Shown here: positions 51,086-60,530 of the stretch, in pieces
Layout of the letters: each line of letters starts with the position of its first letter
Numbering within the stretch: position 1 is the stretch's first letter
NCBI GenBank assembly: GCA_023386815.1
Contig: JAEWIZ010000008.1
Coordinates: 186,001 to 250,000 of the forward strand
Source of the DNA: Bacillota bacterium
GTDB taxonomy: Bacteria; Bacillota; Clostridia; Lachnospirales; Lachnospiraceae
Reading direction: 5' to 3'
DNA length: 64,000 nt
The notes under the pieces: model-generated
What the model was told of the DNA's origin: nothing
The model's database searches: none
What the model saw: the letters and a program-made list of their open reading frames with translations, nothing else
Made by a program: the position numbers and the translations under genes

Positions 51086-52693
51086 ATGAAAGCTATAAAA
51101 GTGTTAATTACCCTAGCAATACTAGGTATCATTGGATTTGTTTACTACTACATTACATTACCTGCAGTAAATATCCACTCCCCTGGTTTCTGGTGGTTTA
51201 TCTTAATTGCACTCATTGTTGTTACCATTATTGTTGGAATTATATCCTATACGGGTAAAAAAAGTAATGGAGAAAGCAAAAAGACAGGACGTCATATTTT
51301 ATTCACTGTAATTTTAAGCATCACAGGAATTATGTCACTCGTATTCATTGTTGGTGGTATCCTATCATCACCGATTGTGAATTCAAAAAAATATCAGAGG
51401 TTATTAGAGATATCAGAGCGTAATTATACCGATGATATTAAAGAAATATCTTATAAGGAAATCCCGATTCTTGATAAGGACTCAGCGATTTTATTGGGAT
51501 CCAGAAAAATGGGAAGCATAGCAGAATATGTGTCTCAGTTTGAAGTGGCATCCAATTATACCCAAATCAATTATAAAGGCACTCCGGTTAGAGTAACTCC
51601 TTTAGAATACGGCAGCTTCTTTAAATGGTTTACCAACCGTTCCAAAGGAATACCTGCATATATTAGAATTGATATGGCAACACAGAATGTAGAACTGGTA
51701 AAACTGGAGCAAGGGATGAAATACTCGGAAGCTGAGCGTTTTGGCAGGGATATCTATCGTTACCTACGTTTTAATTACCCCACCTACATCTTTGATACCA
51801 TTAACTTTGAGATTGGAGATGATGGAACACCTTATTGGATCTGTCCAGTGAAAGATTATACCATTGGTTTGTTTGGTGGAAAGACCATTGGAAGAGCTGT
51901 TATTGTGAATGCTGTCACCGGAGAATTAACGGATTATGCCATTGAGGATGTACCTAGTTGGGTAGATAAGGTATACTCAGCAGATCTATTAGTATCCTTA
52001 TACGATTATCATGGAACCCTGATTCATGGCTATTGGAACTCTGTTTTTGGCCAGAAGGATGCACTACAGACAACGGATGGTTATAATTATATAGCGATGG
52101 AGGATGATGTATGGGTTTACACGGGTGTTACTTCTGTCGGTGCAGATGAATCCAATGTAGGCTTTGTATTAATGAATCAGAGAACCGCTGAAACCAGGTT
52201 CTACTCAATCTCTGGAGCAGAGGAGTATTCTGCGATGGCTTCTGCGGAAGGCCAGGTACAGCATCTTGGCTATAAAGCTACCTTTCCTTTGCTTTTGAAC
52301 ATAGGAGGAGAGCCAACATACTTTATTGCCTTGAAGGATGCAGCAGGCTTGGTGAAAATGTATGCCATGGTAAATATTGCGCAGTATCAGGTGGTTGCAA
52401 TTGGAGATACAGTCAACGCCTGTGAGAAAACGTATCTGGAATTAATGAAATCCAGTGGAATTAGCGTAGCTGATACCTCAAAGTTACCCAAGATTACAGG
52501 TTCTATCACGAAGATAGTAGACAGTGTGGTTGATGGAAATACGCATTATTACATCCTCTTAAATAACAGCAATCAAATATTTGATGTGTTTGTAAATGAT
52601 TTTATTAACATCATAAAATACAATGTTGGAGATCAAATTACCTTATCCTATTCTGAAGGTTCGGATTCGAATACGGTACTTGGGATAGAGTAG
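51086..52693 (+). CDS. Membrane protein of unknown function with PepSY-like segments
   Basis: A 535-residue protein that I cannot place in a named family. Three N-terminal membrane helices are visible: about 7-25, 35-54 (FWWFILIALIVVTIIVGIIS) and 70-93 (LFTVILSITGIMSLVFIVGG). A large extracytoplasmic domain follows. Within it, residues ~195-290 (VELVKLEQGMKYSEAERFGR and YWICPVKDYTIGLFGGKTIG then RAVIVNAVTGELTDY) have the rhythm of a PepSY-like or propeptide-type module. The last ~60 residues contain an OB- or beta-barrel-like segment (ITGSITKIVDSVVDGNTHYY). Lachnospiraceae genomes often carry such long single-copy membrane proteins. GGAGG lies about nine bases before the ATG, and the gene is monocistronic. 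Confidence 0.75.
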   Translation: MKAIKVLITLAILGIIGFVYYYITLPAVNIHSPGFWWFILIALIVVTIIVGIISYTGKKSNGESKKTGRHILFTVILSITGIMSLVFIVGGILSSPIVNSKKYQRLLEISERNYTDDIKEISYKEIPILDKDSAILLGSRKMGSIAEYVSQFEVASNYTQINYKGTPVRVTPLEYGSFFKWFTNRSKGIPAYIRIDMATQNVELVKLEQGMKYSEAERFGRDIYRYLRFNYPTYIFDTINFEIGDDGTPYWICPVKDYTIGLFGGKTIGRAVIVNAVTGELTDYAIEDVPSWVDKVYSADLLVSLYDYHGTLIHGYWNSVFGQKDALQTTDGYNYIAMEDDVWVYTGVTSVGADESNVGFVLMNQRTAETRFYSISGAEEYSAMASAEGQVQHLGYKATFPLLLNIGGEPTYFIALKDAAGLVKMYAMVNIAQYQVVAIGDTVNACEKTYLELMKSSGISVADTSKLPKITGSITKIVDSVVDGNTHYYILLNNSNQIFDVFVNDFINIIKYNVGDQITLSYSEGSDSNTVLGIE

Positions 52694-52734
52694 AATGAAT
52701 CCGATGTAAACAAAAAGAAACTTATCATAGTAAG

Positions 52735-52798
52735 CTGCTTCGAAATAAAGCTTTGGAAAAATAATAGCTTTATATCGAAGCAGTTTTATTATCTATGA
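52735..52798 (+). terminator. Terminator after the membrane-protein gene
   Basis: CTGCTTCGAAATAAAGCT pairs with AGCTTTATATCGAAGCAG (18 bp with one mismatch) and is followed by TTTTATT. Confidence 0.8.
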
Positions 52799-52951
52799 TG
52801 GGCCTAAGTAGAAATCTAGGTAAGTGATGACTCGGGAGGTTTCGTTGGGATTTTGTTGTTATTTACTTGACATTTCTTTACATGTGGACAGATAATAGAA
52901 GGATAAGGATGGGTCTTTCGAATAAGGAAGTGTCGGAGAGGAGCGTTAGTT

Positions 52952-53983
52952 ATGCAACATGAGATTATTAAATCAGAACTTCTACTAAAAGAGGATGGAG
53001 ACTTAAGGGAACCTGGCTATGCGAAGAAATTACTACCCATATATAAGCGGTCAGATATCAGAGCGAATCCATTGAGGATCAAAGAGTGGGATTACTACTT
53101 AATTAATAATGAACATTATGCAGTAGCTTTGACAATTGCGGATAATTCCTATATGGGATTGGATTCCATATCTTTTTTATGGCTTGACGAAGGCAAAGAA
53201 AAAACCGTGAGTCGGATGCAGTTTATGACGAAGGGAAATAAGAATCTGCCAGCTTCATCCCTGGAGGGGAATCTTACATACGTAGGAAAGGATTATAGGA
53301 TATCCTTTCGTCATGAAGAGGGAAAACGAATCCTAGAATTTCGAATGGAACAGTTTGCAGATCATTTGCCAATACAGGGACGACTGATTCTCATGGATGA
53401 ACCGGAGGAATCCATGGTAATAGCAACTCCTTTTCATAAAAAAGCACATTTTTATTATAATCAAAAGATTAACTGTATGCGAGCTCAGGGTCAAGTTACT
53501 GTTTTAGGAAAGGAGTATGTGTTTTCTTCCCAAGATTCCTTTGCTGTACTGGATTGGGGACGAGGTGTGTGGACTTATAAGAATACCTGGTATTGGGGAA
53601 GTGCCTCCGGTCAGATCAATGGGAAAACCTTTGGTTTTAATCTGGGTTATGGGTTCGGTGATACTTCGGCGGCTACAGAGAATATGCTCTTCTATGAGGG
53701 AAAGGCACATAAATTACATAATGTCCTCTTCATCATACCTCGAAAGAGTGATGGAAGTGAAGATTATCTAAAGCCCTGGACAATTACCAGTGATGATGGA
53801 AGAGTAGAGATGGATTTTAGACCAATCCTCGACCGGGCGGCTTGTACCAGTCTTTTGGTACTGGAATCAGATCAGCATCAGGTGTTTGGTCATTTTTCAG
53901 GAAAGGCAGTACTGGACGATGGGACAATCGTTCCTATCGATCATTTGGTGGGCTTTGCTGAAAAAGTTATGAATAAGTGGTAA
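52952..53983 (+). CDS. DUF2804-family protein
   Basis: A 343-residue soluble protein with no signal peptide or membrane helix. It matches the DUF2804 family in its order of conserved blocks: GYAKKLLPIYKRSDIRANPL, RIKEWDYYLINNEHYAVALT, FAVLDWGRGVWTYKNTWYWG, GKTFGFNLGYGFGDTSAATE and the late DHLVGFAEKVMNKW. The family is predicted to be beta-rich and lipocalin-like; the function is unknown. GAGAGGAG precedes the ATG. It converges with the cellobiose phosphorylase gene across a bidirectional terminator and has no other obvious partner. Confidence 0.82.
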   Translation: MQHEIIKSELLLKEDGDLREPGYAKKLLPIYKRSDIRANPLRIKEWDYYLINNEHYAVALTIADNSYMGLDSISFLWLDEGKEKTVSRMQFMTKGNKNLPASSLEGNLTYVGKDYRISFRHEEGKRILEFRMEQFADHLPIQGRLILMDEPEESMVIATPFHKKAHFYYNQKINCMRAQGQVTVLGKEYVFSSQDSFAVLDWGRGVWTYKNTWYWGSASGQINGKTFGFNLGYGFGDTSAATENMLFYEGKAHKLHNVLFIIPRKSDGSEDYLKPWTITSDDGRVEMDFRPILDRAACTSLLVLESDQHQVFGHFSGKAVLDDGTIVPIDHLVGFAEKVMNKW

Positions 53984-54082
53984 GGTTTATTTTGAATATA
54001 AAAATTGGATGAAAGTATTATGGAAAGTGATATTGTGTTGCTGAAGCAATGTTAATTATTGATATATTAGTAAATAATGATT

Positions 54083-54127
54083 AGAAAAATCATCCCAAAC
54101 CTTTGTAAGGTGCAGGATGATTTTTCT
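54083..54127. terminator. Bidirectional terminator between DUF2804 and cellobiose phosphorylase genes
   Basis: AGAAAAATCATCC (54083-54095) and GGATGATTTTTCT (54115-54127) are exact complements, with A and T tracts inside the arms. It serves both convergent genes. Confidence 0.85.
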
Positions 54128-54155
54128 GCTATGCTTTTTTATTTGATTCTTCCGT

Positions 54156-56579
54156 TTAGAGTTCTACCTCTACCTGATATTTCTTTCTGCCCTCTGAGAG
54201 AGGAATCACAGTACCATCAATTGGAGTCCCATCCACTGATAGATTTATCCTACCAGTTTTTTTGTTTACAATATGAATGGAATACTCAGCATCACGGAAC
54301 CAACGTGTGATATTTAATTCCCCAATTTCATCCGGTAAACAAGGCTCTACCACGAGACCGTCATAATCTGCCCGAATTCCGAGGATATATTGGCTGACAT
54401 TCACAAAGGACCAGGAAGCGGTACCGGTAAGCCAGCTGTTCTTTGCTTCCCCAAAATGAACGGCTTCCCTTCCGGCGATCATCTGGCTGTATACGTAGGG
54501 TTCGGTTCTGTGAATATCACTGATTTCTTCGATAAAAGCAGGTGCAATGCTCTTATAATTTTTAAAAGCTCGATTACCATCTCCAATTACCGTATTTGCA
54601 ATACTAACCCAAGGGTTGTTATGGCAGAAGATGGCTCCGTTCTCCTTGTAACCAGGTGGATAACTGGATATCTCTCCTAAGTTAAGGTGATAATCGGAAT
54701 AGCAAGGGTTGAGAAGCTGAATTCCATAGTTCGAGGTGAGGAGCTCATCAACACTGTCTAAGGCGGTTTGTGCTTTCTGATTATCCTTGCCAATCCCTGC
54801 CATAACACAGAAACCCTGAGGTTCTATATATATTTTTCCTTCTTCACATTCCTGACTTCCGATCGGCTTACCAAAGGCATCATAGGCACGTCTAAACCAC
54901 TTTCCGTCCCAGCCGTCCTTTTCGATTGCAGCAGTCATAGACTGAACTTCCAGATCAATTGCTTTAGCCTCATCAACAAGACCTATTCGCTCACAGAGCT
55001 CAGCATATTCATTTGCGTATTTTACAAACATAGCAGCGATGAATACACTTTCTGCTACTCCGCTTTCAAAGTTAGCACAGGTCTGGAAACTTTCACCCGG
55101 TTCCTCGGAGAAGCAGTTTAGATTCAAACAGTCATTCCAATCGGCACGTCCGATGAGAGGTAGATTATGAGGACCCTTATTATTAATAATATATTGCACA
55201 CTTCTTCTTAAGTGTTCCAACAATGGTTTCTCGGATCCTTCTACATTATTAAAAGGAACTGGTTCCTCTAAAATGGACAGATCTCCGGTTTCACGGATGT
55301 AAGCAGTAGTACAAGCGACGAGCCACAAAGGATCGTCATTAAAGCCGCTTCCGATATCACCATTGCCACGTTTCGTTAAAGGTTGATACTGATGATAAGT
55401 GCTTCCGTCCTCGAATTGAATGGAGGCAATATCAATGATCCTTTGTCTGGCATGTTCCGGAATCATATGTACGAAGCCAAGTAAATCCTGGCAGCTGTCT
55501 CGAAAGCCCATTCCACGACCGGTACCGCTTTCATAATAACTGGCACTACGGCTCATATGGAAGGTTATCATACACTGGTACTGATTCCAGATGTTTACCA
55601 TACGGTCAAGCTCTGAGATAGGAGAGGTTACCTGGTATTTGTTTAAATGATGTTCCCAATACTGTCCCAAGCTGGTAAATGCGTTTTTCACAGAAGATGG
55701 ATCCAAATAGCGCTCCATCATTTTCCGGGCTTTTTCTTTATTAATAATACTTGGAGCTTCCCATTTGTCTTCCTTTTCATTTTCGATATATCCAAGAACA
55801 AAGATTAATTCCTTGGTATCTCCCGGTTCAAGGGTAACAGAATGTTGATGTGCTGCGATCGGATACCAACCGCTGGCAATACTATTACTGCAGGCTCCCC
55901 GCTCGACAGCGACAGGTGATGACCAATCCTGGTCGTGACCAAGAAAGGCATCACGGTCACTATCAAAACTATGGGAGGATTCATTGGCTGAATAAAAAGC
56001 ATAATGGTTTCGTCTTTCTCGGTATTCTGTCTTATGGTAAATGACACCGGGTTCTATTTCCACTTCTCCTATGCTTAGATTACGCTGGAAGTTGGTAGTA
56101 TCATCGACGGCATTCCAGAGACACCATTCCACTGCTGCGAAAAATTCAAAGGTTTTCGTGACAGAGCCTTCGTTTTTCAGCGTCACATAATGAATTTCAC
56201 AATTATCATTTAATGGAACGAAGAAAGTGACAGAAGCAGAAAGTTGATTTCTGCTGCCGGAAATTGTTGTGTAGCCTAAACCGTGGCGACACTCATAATT
56301 ATCGATCCTTTTTTTTACCGGTTTGTAGCAGGGGCTCCAAACATCATCGCCTTCTTTTATATAGAAAAAGCGGCTGCCCACATCATTAGGAATATTGTGA
56401 TATCGATATCTTGTAAGCCGCCTTAGCTTTGCATCACGGTAAAAGGAGTAGCCTCCACCAGTGTTGGATATCAAACTAAAGAACTGGTTACTTCCCAGAT
56501 AATTAATCCAGGGTAATGGAGTGGAGGGTGTCTGGATTACATATTCCTTTCTTACATCATCAAAAAAACCGTATTTCAT
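54156..56579 (-). CDS. cbp: Cellobiose phosphorylase (GH94)
   Basis: Cleaves cellobiose with phosphate to alpha-glucose 1-phosphate and glucose, saving one ATP per disaccharide. The 807-residue length and the N-terminus MKYGFFDDVRKEYVIQTPST followed by PLPWINYLGSNQFFSLISNT match clostridial cellobiose phosphorylases closely. The catalytic acid is D483 in RADWNDCLN (the W-N-D motif of GH94). Other markers are GTGRGMGFRDSCQDLLGFVH and YPPGYKENGAIFCHNNPW. AAGGAAA lies about eight bases before the ATG. It is divergent from a LacI regulator and a CUT1 importer, so the importer probably brings in cellobiose or short cellodextrins. Cellodextrin phosphorylase is less likely given length and motifs. 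Confidence 0.92.
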   Translation of the reverse strand: MKYGFFDDVRKEYVIQTPSTPLPWINYLGSNQFFSLISNTGGGYSFYRDAKLRRLTRYRYHNIPNDVGSRFFYIKEGDDVWSPCYKPVKKRIDNYECRHGLGYTTISGSRNQLSASVTFFVPLNDNCEIHYVTLKNEGSVTKTFEFFAAVEWCLWNAVDDTTNFQRNLSIGEVEIEPGVIYHKTEYRERRNHYAFYSANESSHSFDSDRDAFLGHDQDWSSPVAVERGACSNSIASGWYPIAAHQHSVTLEPGDTKELIFVLGYIENEKEDKWEAPSIINKEKARKMMERYLDPSSVKNAFTSLGQYWEHHLNKYQVTSPISELDRMVNIWNQYQCMITFHMSRSASYYESGTGRGMGFRDSCQDLLGFVHMIPEHARQRIIDIASIQFEDGSTYHQYQPLTKRGNGDIGSGFNDDPLWLVACTTAYIRETGDLSILEEPVPFNNVEGSEKPLLEHLRRSVQYIINNKGPHNLPLIGRADWNDCLNLNCFSEEPGESFQTCANFESGVAESVFIAAMFVKYANEYAELCERIGLVDEAKAIDLEVQSMTAAIEKDGWDGKWFRRAYDAFGKPIGSQECEEGKIYIEPQGFCVMAGIGKDNQKAQTALDSVDELLTSNYGIQLLNPCYSDYHLNLGEISSYPPGYKENGAIFCHNNPWVSIANTVIGDGNRAFKNYKSIAPAFIEEISDIHRTEPYVYSQMIAGREAVHFGEAKNSWLTGTASWSFVNVSQYILGIRADYDGLVVEPCLPDEIGELNITRWFRDAEYSIHIVNKKTGRINLSVDGTPIDGTVIPLSEGRKKYQVEVEL

Positions 56580-56905
56580 AAATATATTTCCTTTCTTATA
56601 TAATATAAGTCATGTAATATAAATCAGTCGATTTAATTATAATTACGTAAACGTTTAAGATATGAATATTATACAAATAAAAATATAGAAATGCAATAAC
56701 TTAAATACAAAATATATAATTAAGTAATAATACATAAAGACAAATGCACAAAATTAGATAGTTACTACAAAAATAATTATGCGTATTGCATTTTGATGGG
56801 AATGGTAGTAAGATTAATACGAAATCGATTAAGTGAATTATTCGTAACCAGTAATTCGGCTTGTTTGACATTTAACTGTATACAAGAGAGAGAGAGGTAA
56901 TTAGA
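56580..56905. other. Divergent regulatory gap with LacI-type operator sites
   Basis: The 326-bp AT-rich gap between cbp and the LacI gene. TAAACGTTTA (56648-56657) is a perfect ten-base palindrome with a central CG, about 70 bp before cbp. AATCGATT (56823-56830), flanked by GA and AAG, lies about 75 bp before the LacI gene. Both match the symmetric CG-centred style of LacI-family operators. A TTGACA-like box (TTGACATTT, near 56866) has no well-spaced -10. Confidence 0.55.
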
Positions 56906-57922
56906 TTGGTTTCTTTAAAAGATATTGCTGAAAAGTGTAATGTATCAATCGCAACAGTAAGCAAAGCAATGAATGACCAGAGCGATATAGGTAAGGATAC
57001 AAAAGAGAAGATAAGAAAGATAGCGGAGGAGTTGGGATACCTACCGAACTCAGCTGCCAGAATGCTTAAGACGAAGCACAGTAATAATATAGGAGTACTA
57101 TTTACTGATAAGACAAACAGCGGTCTTGCACATGAATACTTTTCCTCTGTATTAGAAAATTTAAAATCAGAAGCGGAGCTTAGAGGATATGATATTACTT
57201 TCATATCTCAAAATATAGGGAACCTGAAAATGTCTTATTTGGAGCATTGTAAATATCGTAACTATGATGGCGTGGTTATTGCCAGTGTGGACTATTATGA
57301 TCCTATGGTTTTGGAATTAGTAACCAGTACGATCCCCTTGGTTACCATCGACCATGTATTTAATGGAAAGACTTCAATCCTATCAGATAATGTTGGTTCC
57401 GTAGAATATCTGGTAAATTATATATATCAGTGTGGACATCGAAAAATTGCTTTTATCCACGGAGAGGATACCTCAGTTACCCAGAAGCGACTTGCCAGCT
57501 TTTATAAAACCTGTATATCATTAGGAATCGATGTTCCGGAGGAATATGTATTATCTGCTCTTTATCATGACGCTAAAAGTACAGCAAAGGCTACAAGACA
57601 ATTATTAGAGCTGCCTGATCCGCCGACCTGTATTATGTTTCCCGATGATTTTTCTTCCATCGGTGGTATGAATGTGATTGAAGAAAAAGGTTTACGAATT
57701 CCTGAAGATATCAGTGTAGCAGGTTTCGATGGTATTTTGTTATCACAGGTGCTGAGACCAAAACTCACTACAGTAAAGCAGGATTCTGCTTTGATTGGTC
57801 ATGAAGCAGCCAGAAACTTAATTGACTGGATTGAAAATCCAAAGACATATCTTGCATCCCAGGTATTAATACCGGGAAAACTGCTGGCAGGACAGACGGT
57901 TAAGCAGGTAAATGCAAACTAA
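56906..57922 (+). CDS. LacI-family transcriptional regulator of the cellobiose locus
   Basis: A 338-residue repressor. The helix-turn-helix and hinge read LKDIAEKCNVSIATVSKAMN and LGYLPNSAARMLKTK. The effector domain has IVASVDYYDPMVLELV-like strands and the late SVAGFDGILLSQVLRPKLTT. Translation starts at TTG (56906), with AGAGAGAGAGG upstream; no ATG is available nearby. It diverges from cellobiose phosphorylase and precedes the CUT1 importer by 84 bp, so it probably controls both arms through the CG-centred palindromes in the gap. Confidence 0.9.
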   Translation: MVSLKDIAEKCNVSIATVSKAMNDQSDIGKDTKEKIRKIAEELGYLPNSAARMLKTKHSNNIGVLFTDKTNSGLAHEYFSSVLENLKSEAELRGYDITFISQNIGNLKMSYLEHCKYRNYDGVVIASVDYYDPMVLELVTSTIPLVTIDHVFNGKTSILSDNVGSVEYLVNYIYQCGHRKIAFIHGEDTSVTQKRLASFYKTCISLGIDVPEEYVLSALYHDAKSTAKATRQLLELPDPPTCIMFPDDFSSIGGMNVIEEKGLRIPEDISVAGFDGILLSQVLRPKLTTVKQDSALIGHEAARNLIDWIENPKTYLASQVLIPGKLLAGQTVKQVNAN

Positions 57923-58006
57923 TTATGATGTAATGCTGGGACGCTGGCATAACATAAAGTTACTTATTCATTAACCAATATCAATAATTTAGGAGGAGAA
58001 GAGTAA

Positions 58007-59434
58007 ATGCAAAAAAAACTTATAGTATTAATGTTAATCGGAGCCATGCTGGTATCTTCACTCACGGGCTGCAGCTCCAAAGATTCAAAAGGTACCACTG
58101 AAACTGATGTATCCGTAACAGAACCTGCTAAGTCAGAGGATGCTGCTGCAACACAAGCACCTGCGACTGATTCTGAAGTTACCCAGGGGAAGGTTTTTAA
58201 TATCTACTGCTGGAATGAAGAATTTAAGAGCCGTTACACAGATTATTTCGAAAAGGCTGGCAAATTACCAGAAGGTATCACAGTAAACTTTATTATTACA
58301 CCAAGTGATAATAATGCATATCAGAATGCTTTGGATCAGGCATTATTAAATCAGGAAAGTGCAGCTACCGATGATAAGGTTGACATGTTCTTAATCGAAG
58401 CTGACTACGCGTTAAAATATGTTGATTCTGATTTTGCACTGGATGTAAAGGGTGATGTAGGTTTAACCGATGCAGATCTTGCTGATCAGTATCAGTATAC
58501 TAAGGATATCGTAACCGATTCCAATGGTGTTCAAAAGGGAACTACCTGGCAGGCAACACCTGGACTTTTCGTTTATAGACGTTCCATCGCGAAAGATGTT
58601 CTTGGAACTGATGATCCGGATCAGGTACAGGCAGCTTTAAATGACTGGTCAAAATTCGATGCAGTTGCAGCACAGGCAGCAGCAAAGGGTTATAAGATGT
58701 TATCCGGTTATGATGATGCATATCGTACATTTTCCAATAATATGTCTGCTCCATGGGTTGATGGTAATAAAATTGTGATTGATCCTAACTTGATGAAATG
58801 GGTTGATCAGACTAAGTTATATACAGAAAAAGGCTATAATAATAAGACCTCTCTGTGGGCACCGGAATGGTCAGCAGATCAGGGACCTAGCGGTAAAGTA
58901 TTTGGATTCTTCTATTCAACTTGGGGTATTAACTTTACACTTCTTGGAAATTCTTTGGCGACTCCTGAAGCTGAAGGCGGTAAAGCAGAGGTTGGTAATG
59001 GTATCTTTGGTGATTATGCAGTTTGCCAGGGACCTGAGAGTTATTATTGGGGCGGAACCTGGATCTGTGCAGCAGCAGGAACCGACAATCTTCCTTTAAT
59101 CAAAGACATTATGCAAACCTTGACCTGTGATCCTGTAACCATGAAGAAGATTACTGAGGATACTCAGGATTATACAAATAACCAGACAGCAATGAATGAA
59201 CTAGCTAACAGTGATTTCCAATCAGCATTCCTTGGCGGACAAAATCATATCAAATTATTTGCTGCAGCAGCACCTAAAATTGACATGAGCAACATCTCAC
59301 CATATGATCAGGGATTAAATGAATCCTTACAGGGTGCGATGAAAGATTACTTTGATGGTTCTGTAACAAAGGAACAAGCATTAGAGACTTTCTATAAAAC
59401 TGCAATTGAAAAATATCCCGAGTTAACGAAATAA
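58007..59434 (+). CDS. CUT1 sugar ABC transporter substrate-binding lipoprotein (cellobiose locus)
   Basis: A 475-residue lipoprotein with signal ending SSLTGCSSK (lipidated C22), a Thr/Ala/Glu linker and an SBP_bac_1 fold opening VFNIYCWNEEFKSRYTDYF. The aromatic-rich segments (ESYYWGGTWICAAAG and FGFFYSTWGINFTLLG) suit a sugar-stacking site for an oligosaccharide. An AGGAGGAG ribosome site precedes the ATG. Two permease genes follow after a strong intercistronic hairpin. By position next to cellobiose phosphorylase and a LacI regulator the ligand is probably cellobiose or a cellodextrin; this is inference. Confidence 0.9.
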   Translation: MQKKLIVLMLIGAMLVSSLTGCSSKDSKGTTETDVSVTEPAKSEDAAATQAPATDSEVTQGKVFNIYCWNEEFKSRYTDYFEKAGKLPEGITVNFIITPSDNNAYQNALDQALLNQESAATDDKVDMFLIEADYALKYVDSDFALDVKGDVGLTDADLADQYQYTKDIVTDSNGVQKGTTWQATPGLFVYRRSIAKDVLGTDDPDQVQAALNDWSKFDAVAAQAAAKGYKMLSGYDDAYRTFSNNMSAPWVDGNKIVIDPNLMKWVDQTKLYTEKGYNNKTSLWAPEWSADQGPSGKVFGFFYSTWGINFTLLGNSLATPEAEGGKAEVGNGIFGDYAVCQGPESYYWGGTWICAAAGTDNLPLIKDIMQTLTCDPVTMKKITEDTQDYTNNQTAMNELANSDFQSAFLGGQNHIKLFAAAAPKIDMSNISPYDQGLNESLQGAMKDYFDGSVTKEQALETFYKTAIEKYPELTK

Positions 59435-59451
59435 TATTTATTATGAAAAAA

Positions 59452-59477
59452 GCAGGATGGGAAAAATCCCATCCTGC
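59452..59477 (+). other. Intercistronic hairpin after the binding-protein gene
   Basis: GCAGGATGGGA (59452-59462) / TCCCATCCTGC (59467-59477), a perfect 11-bp stem with an AAAA loop and no T run. A second dyad (CATTCCGGCACA / TGTGCGGAATG) lies at about 59538-59569, just before the permease ribosome site. Together they may limit read-through to the permeases and protect the binding-protein mRNA. Confidence 0.6.
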
Positions 59478-59589
59478 CCCCAGCAGGGGAAGAAAAGACT
59501 TATTCTGAAAACAGGGAATCCTTGTTTGTGCCTACGCCATTCCGGCACAGACTTTTGATGTGCGGAATGCGCAGGATTGGAGGTAAAAT

Positions 59590-60528
59590 ATGAAAAAAGA
59601 AAGGAATATAGAGGTGAAACATAAAGGTGTCAGCTATGCGAAATGGGGCTATCTATTTTTAATCCCTTTTTTTACGGTATACATAATATTTTCATTGATT
59701 CCTTTATTATCAACCTTTTACAATAGCTTCTTTGAAAATTACAGGTCAGGACTCAAGCAGATAGGACCTAATTTTATTGGATTTGAAAATTACAAATCAT
59801 TACTGAATGCAGATTTGTTACAATATATAGGCAATACATTTATTATGTGGTTGATGGGCTTTATCCCACAGATTGTAATTGCGTTACTGCTAGCGGTCTG
59901 GTTTTCTGATTTAAGATTAAGACTGAAAGCGACTGGTCTTTTTAAAACAATTATTTATATGCCAAATCTCATCATGGCAGCAGCCTTTTCCATGTTGTTT
60001 TTCTCTTTGTTTTCCGATAGCGGACCAATTAATAATATCCTGATAAATTTAGGGATTTTGAAGGAACCCTTTCGCTTTTTTGCCTCGGTATGGGCGACAA
60101 GAGGATTGATTGCAGGCATGAACTATCTCATGTGGTTTGGTAATACAACAATTGTTCTTATGGCAGCTATTTTAGGAATTGATGGATCCTTGTTGGAAGC
60201 GGCCTCCATCGATGGTGCTTCTCCCTGGAAGGTATTTACTAAGGTAACAATTCCATCCATTCGCCCGATTTTGATCTATGTCGTTATTACCGCAATGCTG
60301 GGTGGTATTCAGATGTTTGATATTCCTCAAATATTGACTAACGGAGAAGGCTCACCGAATAGACAGACTATGACATTAATTATGTTTTTGAATAATCATT
60401 TATTTAGTAAGAATTATGGTATGGCAGGAGCATTATCTGTTATCTTATTTATTATATCCTCTATATTAAGCGTAATTGTATTTACTTCAATGACTAGAGA
60501 TATGTCGAAGAAGAAAGGAGGAAAATAG
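59590..60528 (+). CDS. CUT1 sugar ABC transporter permease 1 (cellobiose locus)
   Basis: A 312-residue MalF/UgpA-type permease with six hydrophobic helices. The first is WGYLFLIPFFTVYIIFSLIP and the EAA loop is EAASIDGASPWKVFTKVTIP. GGAGG lies eight bases before the ATG. It pairs with the permease that follows two bases later to form the channel; no ATPase is encoded here. Confidence 0.92.
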   Translation: MKKERNIEVKHKGVSYAKWGYLFLIPFFTVYIIFSLIPLLSTFYNSFFENYRSGLKQIGPNFIGFENYKSLLNADLLQYIGNTFIMWLMGFIPQIVIALLLAVWFSDLRLRLKATGLFKTIIYMPNLIMAAAFSMLFFSLFSDSGPINNILINLGILKEPFRFFASVWATRGLIAGMNYLMWFGNTTIVLMAAILGIDGSLLEAASIDGASPWKVFTKVTIPSIRPILIYVVITAMLGGIQMFDIPQILTNGEGSPNRQTMTLIMFLNNHLFSKNYGMAGALSVILFIISSILSVIVFTSMTRDMSKKKGGK

Positions 60529-60530
60529 TA

